This document shows, in pieces, positions 45,223-51,667 of a stretch of 64,000 nt of DNA. How positions within the stretch are numbered: the first letter of the stretch is position 1; each line of letters starts with the position of its first letter. The notes beneath the pieces are model-generated. The model was not told the DNA's origin. It saw only the letters and a list, made by a program, of their open reading frames with translations, and made no database searches. The translations under genes and the position numbers were made by a program. The DNA is from an uncultured Prevotellaceae bacterium (lineage in GTDB: Bacteria; Bacteroidota; Bacteroidia; Bacteroidales; Bacteroidaceae): positions 1-64,000 of the forward strand of contig CACWSX010000010.1 in assembly GCA_902763615.1 (NCBI GenBank). The letters run 5' to 3'.

Positions 45223-45765
45223 GTGGCGGAGCTCAACGACATAGCCTTAGTGACGCAGGTGGCGGTCTTTCACAACAAGCGGGCCTTCGACCAGCTTGTG
45301 AGGAAATACCAGTCACCTGTGCGTCGGTTCTTCTTGAATCAGACGCTGGGTGATGAACAGTTGAGCGACGATCTGGCTCAGGAAACCTTCCTCAAAGCCT
45401 ATCTGAACATCACGAAATTCCGTGGCCTCTCCAGCTTCTCTACCTGGCTGATGCGTATTGCATATAACGTCTTCTACGACGATGTGCGGGCAAAGAAGCA
45501 GACGGAGGATGTGGATACTTCGATATCAGCACTCAGACAATCCGCATCAGCTGGTGATTCTAACCTGAAAATGGATATCTACACAGCCCTTGCCCTGTTG
45601 AAGCCTGACGAGCGCACCTGCATCACGCTGCAACTCATCGACGGCTATCCCATCGATCAGATCAGCAAGATAACAGGCGTTCCGGAAAATACGGTGAAGT
45701 CGCATCTCAGGCGAGGCAAAGAAAAAATGACAATCTATTTAAAACAAAATGGATATGACCGATAA
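45223..45765 (+). CDS. ECF-type RNA polymerase sigma factor
   Basis: 180 residues with sigma region 2 (FDQLVRKYQSPVRRFFLN, DDLAQETFLKAYLNITKFRG, FSTWLMRIAYNVFYDDVR) and region 4 (YPIDQISKITGVPENTVKSHLRRGKEKM). The start is GTG, giving MAELNDIALV. There is no FecR-type anti-sigma nearby. The next gene, overlapping by 17 bases, encodes a small two-TM protein that could act as its anti-sigma; PspC and DUF6249 upstream suggest control by envelope signals. Confidence 0.92.
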   Translation: MAELNDIALVTQVAVFHNKRAFDQLVRKYQSPVRRFFLNQTLGDEQLSDDLAQETFLKAYLNITKFRGLSSFSTWLMRIAYNVFYDDVRAKKQTEDVDTSISALRQSASAGDSNLKMDIYTALALLKPDERTCITLQLIDGYPIDQISKITGVPENTVKSHLRRGKEKMTIYLKQNGYDR

Positions 45766-46168
45766 AGATAATATTTTGATAGACGATTTCTTCGAAGGAA
45801 GAAACGATTTGGCAGACCTCTTCAAGCAGGCTGCTCAGCAGCAGATTGAGGACAATGACTTTACCGAGCGGGTGATGCAAAACCTGCCCGATGCCAGGAC
45901 GGATAATGTCCGCAGGCTGTCACGCCTGTGGAGTCTGTTCTGTATTCTCGTCGCTTTGGGATTGTTCTTTGCTTTCGGAGGCTGGCAGGTGCTTCAGAGC
46001 CTTTTCTTTGGTGGCCTGCACATGTTGTTGGGCTGGCTCGAGGTGTTTGCCGTTACGGCTCCATTGACAGAGATCAATATCAATCTGTGGGTTGTTCTGC
46101 TGCTGCTGGGGTTTGTATTAGTCGTCCTGCCTTATCAAACATACCGTAAGTTGTCTGCAACACTCTGA
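45749..46168 (+). CDS. DUF5056-like membrane protein, possible anti-sigma factor
   Basis: 139 residues. The cytoplasmic N-terminus (FFEGRNDLADLFKQAAQQQIEDNDFTERVMQNLP) is amphipathic and followed by two TM helices (about 60-82 and 113-132). A soluble N-terminal helix with FTERVMxxLP before membrane helices is the usual build of bacterial anti-sigma factors, but no zinc motif is present. The overlap with the sigma gene supports a regulator-partner pair (inference). Its last 89 bases overlap the convergent PorE-like gene. Confidence 0.65.
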   Translation: MDMTDKDNILIDDFFEGRNDLADLFKQAAQQQIEDNDFTERVMQNLPDARTDNVRRLSRLWSLFCILVALGLFFAFGGWQVLQSLFFGGLHMLLGWLEVFAVTAPLTEININLWVVLLLLGFVLVVLPYQTYRKLSATL

Positions 46169-48128
46169 ATTCCGTTCTGCGGTTCAGCTGGTTACAGTCT
46201 TCCTGCTGTTCCTCAGGGAGGGCAGTGATAAATTCTTCGGTCAGTTTATCACCCTCCTTGAGGAACGGATATTTTTCAGCCACTTTCTTCTTGATAAGTT
46301 TCGGCTTGCCCTCTCCGTAGCCCTTTGGCGTCAGACGGTCTGAGGCGATGCCGTGCTGTATCAGGTAGCGCACCACACTTTCTGCTCGCTGCTGCGACAA
46401 TCGTTCGTTGTATTGGTCAGAGCCTTTGTAATCGGTGTGCGCAGAGAGCTCGATGGTGATATGCGGGTTCTGATTAAGCAGGTCGACCAGTGAGTCGAGG
46501 GCCACAGACGACTCAGGGCGCAGCGTGGCCTTGTCGAAGTCGTAGTAGATGTTTTCTATCAGCACAGGGGCGGAGATGTCGTAGAGGGGGAACTGCAGCA
46601 CATATTCCTCAGATGCGCTGACGGGGCTTACACGCAATTGCTCCTGATGGTTGAGATAGCCCTTGCAGGAGGCCATCAGCACATAGTCGACATTGGGTTT
46701 GATTACTTGCTCGAACGAGCCGTCACCCCTTACACTCAATCGCAGGTTTGTGCCGTCGTTGCCCACCATATACACCTGTGCAGCAGGCAGTTCGTAGCCC
46801 TCTTGCTCATACACCCAGCCCTTTACAGTCTGGATGATGTCGGGATTGAAGAAGCTGTAAATATGGTCGAAGCCTCGTGCGTCGCCCCGATTCGATGAGA
46901 AGAACCCCTGATTCTTCATACCCTCGAAGGTCATGCCGAAGTCGTCGCCCTGCGAATTCAGCGGGAAGCCCGGATGCTCGAGGGTCCAACTTGTTTCGGT
47001 TGGTTTGGCGATGAAGATGTCGAGGCCTCCCATACCAGGATGGCCGTTGCTCGAGAAGTACAGGTCGCCATTGGGTCGGAAGGTTGGGAACATCTCGTCG
47101 CCAGCAGTATTGACAGGCGCTCCGAGGTTCTCTGCGCCACCCGTCTCATTGTTATCATAGAGCCTGCATCGCCAGATATCCAGCCCTCCCATTCCGCCTG
47201 GCATATCACTGACGAAATAGAGCCATTCGCCATCGGGCGATACAGCAGGATGGGCATAGCTCGACAGCGTGTCCTTCGATATCTGTACTGCTGTGGCTTT
47301 GCTCCATGAGGCATCGCTGCGGTTCGAGGCGACAACGGTGGCATAGCGGGGATAGTTGGCATCGATGAGGCACTGGGTGAGGTACATCGTGCGCCCGTCG
47401 GGTGAGAAAGCACAGGCTCCCTCATCGAAGTCAGTGTTCAGTTCCGAGTCGATGCTCTGTGGCCGACCCCATTTGTCCTTGTCGTCCTTCTGCGAGAAGA
47501 AGATGTCGGCTGCTTTGGCGCCCGTGATGCCACTGTATTCATCGCCTTGTGCCTCATTGCGGGTGGAGGTGAAATAGAGGATATCGTTATCGTCGCCTGC
47601 CAGCATCGGTGAATAGTCGGCACGTCGCGAATTGAAAATCTCCATGCGCTTCACGGTATAGGCCGAGCCTTCCTTCTTCCTGTCGGGAGCCGCCTTGGCT
47701 GCTTTCAGACCGTTTCTCGCTAAGGATAGCATATCCTTTGCCTCGCGCGTCGAGAGTGAGTCGATGGCTGTCTGGAAGTTCTTGGCAGCATCTTTGTAAC
47801 TGCCGTTCTTCATCAGTTGTTGCGCCAGATAGAGATGCGTCAGCGAGTCGGCTTTCTTATAGCGGATCACGTTGTTGTAGGCAGCGATAGCCTTCGAGGT
47901 GGCGTTGGTGCGACGATAGCAGATAGCCAGCTTTGCACTCAGCTCGCCACGCTTTGCTTTCTCCTTGGCAGGTGTTTGGGCGTAGGCTTTCTTATATTGT
48001 GCAGCAGCGTCGTAATATTCCCCGATGGCATAGAAAGCGTCGGCCTTCTTCAAAGCCTTATCAGCGCCACAACTCATGAGGAGCATGGTGCCGACGACGA
48101 TGGCGCATATCTTCAAAAAACCTCGCAT
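46080..48128 (-). CDS. PorE-like OmpA-family lipoprotein (TPR, beta-propeller, CRD, OmpA)
   Basis: 682-residue outer-membrane lipoprotein: signal with lipobox LLMSCGADK, TPR-like repeats to about residue 150, a PD40/WD40 propeller with repeated SPDGRxMYLT and GGLDIW/GGLDIF motifs (about 165-430), a carboxypeptidase-regulatory-like domain (KGWVYEQEGYELPAAQVY), and a C-terminal OmpA peptidoglycan-binding domain (ELSAHTDYKGSDQYNERLSQQRAES). This order and length match PorE (PG1058) of the type IX secretion system; an OmpA protein of other function is possible. The ATG lies inside a terminator-like hairpin, and the 3' end overlaps the DUF5056 gene by 89 bases. Confidence 0.8.
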   Translation of the reverse strand: MRGFLKICAIVVGTMLLMSCGADKALKKADAFYAIGEYYDAAAQYKKAYAQTPAKEKAKRGELSAKLAICYRRTNATSKAIAAYNNVIRYKKADSLTHLYLAQQLMKNGSYKDAAKNFQTAIDSLSTREAKDMLSLARNGLKAAKAAPDRKKEGSAYTVKRMEIFNSRRADYSPMLAGDDNDILYFTSTRNEAQGDEYSGITGAKAADIFFSQKDDKDKWGRPQSIDSELNTDFDEGACAFSPDGRTMYLTQCLIDANYPRYATVVASNRSDASWSKATAVQISKDTLSSYAHPAVSPDGEWLYFVSDMPGGMGGLDIWRCRLYDNNETGGAENLGAPVNTAGDEMFPTFRPNGDLYFSSNGHPGMGGLDIFIAKPTETSWTLEHPGFPLNSQGDDFGMTFEGMKNQGFFSSNRGDARGFDHIYSFFNPDIIQTVKGWVYEQEGYELPAAQVYMVGNDGTNLRLSVRGDGSFEQVIKPNVDYVLMASCKGYLNHQEQLRVSPVSASEEYVLQFPLYDISAPVLIENIYYDFDKATLRPESSVALDSLVDLLNQNPHITIELSAHTDYKGSDQYNERLSQQRAESVVRYLIQHGIASDRLTPKGYGEGKPKLIKKKVAEKYPFLKEGDKLTEEFITALPEEQQEDCNQLNRRTEFRVLQTTYGMFDKAGRLIQTPAAAEQPTD

Positions 48129-48152
48129 ACCTTATAATAACGATATGCGAGG
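48115..48152 (-). terminator. terminator-like hairpin spanning the PorE-like start codon
   Basis: On the minus strand a perfect nine-base stem CCTCGCATA/TATGCGAGG with a 14-nt loop is followed by TTTTTT. It would terminate topB transcripts, but its 3' arm contains the ATG of the next gene and the T-run encodes its third and fourth codons. Confidence 0.7.
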
Positions 48153-48157
48153 CTATT

Positions 48158-50062
48158 TTATTGTTTCTTTGGCGATTTTACCTTCTTCAGTTCTGCATCG
48201 GTGAGCACCGTCACGCGTCGGTTGGAGTTGTCGGCCATCACTTCGTGCACAATCTCAGCTACCTGAGCCTTCAGTTCATCGATAAACTGCTGGGGGTCGT
48301 ATTTCTGGTGCTCGATATCGCGCAGTTTCTTTTCCCAGATGCCCGTCAGTTCGCAGCTTTTCAGCAGTTCCTCGCGAATCAGGTCTATCAGTTCGATGCC
48401 TGTTGGTGTGGCTATCAGGCGCTTACGTTCGCGCTTGATATAATGGCGCTTGAAGAGGGTCTCGATGATGCCTGCCCGCGAGGACGGACGCCCGATGCCG
48501 TTTTCCTTCATAGCAGCCCTTAATGTCTCGTCTTCCACGAATTTACCTGCCGTCTCCATCGCTCTGAGCAATGAGGCCTCATTATAATAGGGTGGGGGCG
48601 TGGTCCATTTCTCCGTGAGTGTCGGCTTATGGTCGCCCGACTCGCCTTTCACGAAGGTAGGCAGCGTGCGCTCTTCAGCATCGGCGGGCTTCTCGGAATT
48701 TTCGGTATTCTCGGCTTTCTCAGATTCATCAGGTTTCTCCGAGGCCTTACCTAATACCACTCTCCAGCCCGGATCTAATATCTCCTTGCCTGTGACCTTG
48801 AATTCGATGGTTTCTTCTCCTTTCACCTCTCCCAGCACCGTTGTCGTCGAGAATTTGCAATCGGGCAGAAACACTGCGATGAATCGCCTTGCCACAAGGT
48901 CATACACCTTTTTCTCTGCATCCGAGAGGTTCTGTGGAATCACCCCCGTGGGGATGATAGCGTGGTGGTCGGTCACTTTCGAGGTATCGAATACTCGCTT
49001 CGATTTCTTCAGCGGCTTGCCGCCGATGGGTTTGATGAGCTCAGCATAGGGCGCCACACCGTTGAATTTGGTCTGATAGAGGCCGTTCATCGTCTGCGGA
49101 CACTTGGGATAGATATCATCGCTCAGATACTGCGTATCCACACGCGGATAGGTAGTGAATTTCCGCTCGTAGAGGGCCTGAATCAGATTCAGCGTCTGCT
49201 CAGCCGAGAAGCCGTATTTGCGATTGCAGTCCACTTGCAGCGATGTCAGGTCGTAGAGCTGTGGCGGCTGTTCCTTGCCCTCTTTCTTCTCCACCTTCGT
49301 CACCGTAAACGGCTTGCCCTCGATGGTAGCAAAGGCCTTCTCACCCTCTTCCTTCGAGGTGAATTTTCCTTTCGTGGCGGTGAAGGTGGTGTCGCGATAG
49401 ATGGTGGCCAGCACCCAATAGGGCTCGGGCTTGAAGTTCTCGATTTCCTTCTGACGGTTCACGATGAGCGCGAGGGTAGGGGTCTGCACGCGCCCGATGG
49501 AGAGCACCTGGCGGTTCTGACCGTATTTCAGCGTATAGAGGCGCGTGGCGTTCATGCCTAAGAGCCAGTCGCCGATGGCACGTGAGAGTCCTGCCAGATA
49601 CAGCGGCTGGTAGTCCTGCTGGTCCTTCAGGTTGGCAAAGCCCTCACGGATGGCCTCGTCGGTCATCGACGATATCCACAGACGCTTTACGGGACATTTG
49701 GCTTGCGCCTTCTGCATCACCCACCGCTGAATCAGCTCACCTTCCTGCCCGGCATCGCCGCAGTTCACGATGCCGTCAGCCGCCTGCATCAGCCGCTCGA
49801 TGGTAGCAAACTGTTTCTTGATGCCGTTGTCGTCGATGAGCTTGATGCCGAAGCGCTGAGGCACCATCGGCAGTTGTGTGAGGGCCCAGGGCTTCCAGGC
49901 TGCGGTATAGTCGCCGGGCTCCTTCAGGGTACACAGGTGTCCGAAGGTCCAGGTTACCTGATACCCGTTGCCCTCCATATATCCGTCGTGTGAGCTGGTG
50001 GCCCCGATAATTCGTGCGATATCCCGTGCCACACTCGGTTTCTCTGCTATGCAGACTATCAT
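48158..50062 (-). CDS. topB: DNA topoisomerase III
   Basis: Type IA topoisomerase that decatenates replication and recombination intermediates. TOPRIM domain at the N-terminus (IVCIAEKPSVARDIARIIG, DAGQEGELIQRW), RVQTPTLALIVNRQKEI, and the active-site Tyr in KFTTYPRVDTQYLS. A Glu/Ser-rich low-complexity linker (SEKPDESEKAENTENSEKP) lies near residue 450. 634 residues lacks the long zinc-finger tail. Start at MIVCIAEKP, 21 nt after its -7 box. Many Bacteroidetes carry several TopB copies, some on mobile elements; this one has housekeeping surroundings. Confidence 0.93.
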   Translation of the reverse strand: MIVCIAEKPSVARDIARIIGATSSHDGYMEGNGYQVTWTFGHLCTLKEPGDYTAAWKPWALTQLPMVPQRFGIKLIDDNGIKKQFATIERLMQAADGIVNCGDAGQEGELIQRWVMQKAQAKCPVKRLWISSMTDEAIREGFANLKDQQDYQPLYLAGLSRAIGDWLLGMNATRLYTLKYGQNRQVLSIGRVQTPTLALIVNRQKEIENFKPEPYWVLATIYRDTTFTATKGKFTSKEEGEKAFATIEGKPFTVTKVEKKEGKEQPPQLYDLTSLQVDCNRKYGFSAEQTLNLIQALYERKFTTYPRVDTQYLSDDIYPKCPQTMNGLYQTKFNGVAPYAELIKPIGGKPLKKSKRVFDTSKVTDHHAIIPTGVIPQNLSDAEKKVYDLVARRFIAVFLPDCKFSTTTVLGEVKGEETIEFKVTGKEILDPGWRVVLGKASEKPDESEKAENTENSEKPADAEERTLPTFVKGESGDHKPTLTEKWTTPPPYYNEASLLRAMETAGKFVEDETLRAAMKENGIGRPSSRAGIIETLFKRHYIKRERKRLIATPTGIELIDLIREELLKSCELTGIWEKKLRDIEHQKYDPQQFIDELKAQVAEIVHEVMADNSNRRVTVLTDAELKKVKSPKKQ

Positions 50063-50080
50063 ATTCTCTTTATTTTTTTG

Positions 50081-50088
50081 CAAAGGTA
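50081..50088 (-). promoter_or_regulatory. promoter -7 box of topB
   Basis: TACCTTTG on the minus strand followed by GCAAAAAAA; its position fixes the topB start downstream of it. Confidence 0.6.
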
Positions 50089-50131
50089 CGAAGATTTCTG
50101 GCAAATTTGGCAGAATTTGGAAAATAATTCG

Positions 50132-50139
50132 TAATTTTG
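50132..50139 (+). promoter_or_regulatory. promoter -7 box for the truncated esterase
   Basis: TAATTTTG followed by CACAAAATC, 26 nt before the ATG. The promoter looks intact although the gene is not. Confidence 0.5.
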
Positions 50140-50165
50140 CACAAAATCACAGACTTATTATCAAT

Positions 50166-50612
50166 ATGAGAACAATCAGACTTTTTCTGGCCGCGATGCT
50201 GACGGCCGTTGGCTGCACTGAGGTGGCAGCGCAGGGAATGGCTCAAAGCCCGAAGTTGTCGGGCGACAACAAAGTAGAGTTCACCGTCAGAGCGCCCGAG
50301 GCACAAAAGGTGCAGGTCGACATCGGTGGCACGAAGTACGATATGAACAAAGGCGAGGCTGGCATCTGGCGAGTGACCACGAAGCCGCAAGTGCCTGGCA
50401 TCCTGAGCGATACCAAGACGTTTAACAAGCAGTTCGATGTGTTCTTCTTGAGTTGTGGTGAGCAGGATCCACGTATCGAATACACCCGTAACATTGTGAA
50501 GACGATGCGTGACGGCGGTGTAGAGGTTCGTTTCAACTCCTACCCAGGCGACCACGAATGGCAGGTTTGGCGCAAGTCCCTGCATGAGTTTGCGCAGTAT
50601 CTTTTCAAATAA
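50166..50612 (+). CDS. internally deleted feruloyl-esterase-like (CE1) protein
   Basis: 148 residues. Residues 1-23 are a signal peptide; about 30-78 form the N-terminal E-set/CBM48-like domain of esterase-D type enzymes (VEFTVRAPEAQKVQV, AGIWRVTTKPQVPG). The chain then jumps, near residue 79, straight into the C-terminal end of the alpha/beta-hydrolase (FDVFFLSCGEQDP, YPGDHEWQVWRKSLHEF with the catalytic His). The roughly 200 residues that should hold the GxSxG nucleophile and Asp are missing. The frame is intact, so it could be made as a stable but inactive protein; I regard it as a decayed gene. Confidence 0.75.
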   Translation: MRTIRLFLAAMLTAVGCTEVAAQGMAQSPKLSGDNKVEFTVRAPEAQKVQVDIGGTKYDMNKGEAGIWRVTTKPQVPGILSDTKTFNKQFDVFFLSCGEQDPRIEYTRNIVKTMRDGGVEVRFNSYPGDHEWQVWRKSLHEFAQYLFK

Positions 50613-50655
50613 AATAGCGTCATAATAAGTTTTTTTGCAATATTTTCAGGAAATA

Positions 50656-50687
50656 TTTGGTAGAATCGGATAAAATGTGTACCTTTG
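50656..50687 (+). promoter_or_regulatory. promoter of the tRNA-His gene
   Basis: TTTG, 20 nt, TACCTTTG followed by GCACCC, about 40 nt before the mature tRNA. Confidence 0.7.
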
Positions 50688-50728
50688 CACCCGCAAAACC
50701 GAAAGGCGATGCAATTGTTCTTATAGAT

Positions 50729-50803
50729 GGTGCCCGTAGTTCAGTTGGTTAGAGCGTCAGATTGTGGTTCTGAATGTCGACGGTTCGAGTCCGTCCAGGC
50801 ACC
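50729..50803 (+). tRNA. tRNA-His (GTG)
   Basis: Cloverleaf folds by eye: D-stem GTTC/GAGC, anticodon stem TCAGA/TCTGA around TTGTGGT (anticodon GTG), T-stem GACGG/CCGTC with TTCGAGT. The extra G at -1 facing C73, the histidine identity element, is encoded. The acceptor stem has one mismatch, C6 against A67. CCA is not encoded. It lies at the border between the housekeeping region and the defence island. Confidence 0.93.
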
Positions 50804-50811
50804 CTTCTAAG

Positions 50812-50846
50812 AAAATCCCTGTAAGTCAAGCACTTGCAGGGATTTT
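50812..50846 (+). terminator. terminator of the tRNA-His transcript
   Basis: Fifteen-base stem (AAAATCCCTGTAAGT against ACTTGCAGGGATTTT, one wobble) with a 5-nt loop, ending in TTTT, 8 nt after the tRNA. Confidence 0.8.
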
Positions 50847-50868
50847 CAATTCCAACACCTTCTAATTT

Positions 50869-50890
50869 TGATGGAACATTGATGGAACAT
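50869..50890. repeat. tandem 11-bp direct repeat next to tRNA-His
   Basis: TGATGGAACAT occurs twice with no spacer, 66 bp after the tRNA end. Such short direct repeats beside a tRNA 3' end can be arm-type sites for a tyrosine integrase, but no integrase gene is in the window. The stretch from the tRNA to the next gene (about 425 bases) otherwise holds only the terminator and a promoter. Confidence 0.45.
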
Positions 50891-51075
50891 TTTTAAGTTG
50901 TTCTTAGAAAAACAGGTACCAAATAGCCATAAAGGCGTGTATGGATTCTAATAAATCCAACACTCACGATGGGCATATATTTAATAAGGTTCGTATATAT
51001 TGCACCTCTAACCTGCCTTTTTTCTTCATCTAAGAATGTATTTCATCATCTGATGCAGATAAATATCATTTTTGC

Positions 51076-51106
51076 TTTGTTCTTTCAATAAATCTTCGTA
51101 CCTTTG
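51076..51106 (+). promoter_or_regulatory. promoter of the small unknown gene
   Basis: TTTG, exactly 19 nt, TACCTTTG: a perfect consensus, about 120 nt upstream of the ATG. Confidence 0.7.
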
Positions 51107-51229
51107 TACCCGAAGCATCAAGAGCAGACGCTCGCAAGAGTGGACTCGCCAACCGAGCAATAGCATTGAGCCACGGTGGTCAAGGTACGATGCGGAAGCA
51201 ACATTATTCACTTCAAAAACAAAAACGTT

Positions 51230-51487
51230 ATGCTACAAAGCATTTATTACATCAAGTTCGCTCTGCAATTCGCAGACATGCAAATCACCGAGTTAGTAAA
51301 CATCTTCAACCGCCAGATTGGTAATCGTGGCTGGACGAGTATGCGAGCCTATCATGATCAGGCTCTCATTGACGAGTTTCAACGGCGTGGAATTAACACC
51401 GCATGTATATGTGATGGGCATGTTATCTGCTTCGCCCACCCTGTCACGTATGATTTGACCAACAACCAATTGGTTCTCGTAAACTGA
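51230..51487 (+). CDS. small protein of unknown function
   Basis: 85 residues, not recognised. The start at ATG gives a mostly helical first half (IKFALQFADMQITELVNIFNRQ), then NRGWTSMRAYHDQALIDEFQRRGIN and a Cys/His-containing beta-rich end (ACICDGHVICFAHPVTYDL). There is no signal peptide or TM helix. An in-frame GTG 18 codons upstream is an alternative start. It sits between tRNA-His and the defence operon behind a perfect promoter and a long leader. It could be an island accessory factor, a regulator or an anti-defence or recombination-directionality protein; none of these is shown. Confidence 0.55.
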   Translation: MLQSIYYIKFALQFADMQITELVNIFNRQIGNRGWTSMRAYHDQALIDEFQRRGINTACICDGHVICFAHPVTYDLTNNQLVLVN

Positions 51488-51501
51488 ACCTAATAGCATA
51501 T

Positions 51502-51540
51502 AAGGTAATCCCTTGCGTCTGCTTTTGCAAAGGATACCTT
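51502..51540 (+). terminator. weak hairpin after the small unknown gene
   Basis: Arms AAGGTAATCCCTTGC and GCAAAGGATACCTT pair with one bulge and one mismatch. There is no clean T-run, so termination is uncertain. Confidence 0.35.
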
Positions 51541-51633
51541 TCTAATACGAGTTTAATTCTACTTAAACTTACATTATATATTAAATAATGTGTAATTTGC
51601 AGGTTATATTTATCATTTCTCACTAAAATGTGT

Positions 51634-51641
51634 TAACTTTG
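51634..51641 (+). promoter_or_regulatory. promoter -7 box of the defence operon
   Basis: TAACTTTG followed by TGGCC, 26 nt before the ATPase ATG. No further promoter box is evident within the following six coupled genes. Confidence 0.55.
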
Positions 51642-51667
51642 TGGCCAATTATTACAAAACCTGAGAT

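Noticed and set aside
48158-50062. topB as a marker of an integrative conjugative element
   Set aside because: TopB copies do occur on such elements, but there are no tra, mob or integrase genes around it and the neighbours are chromosomal.
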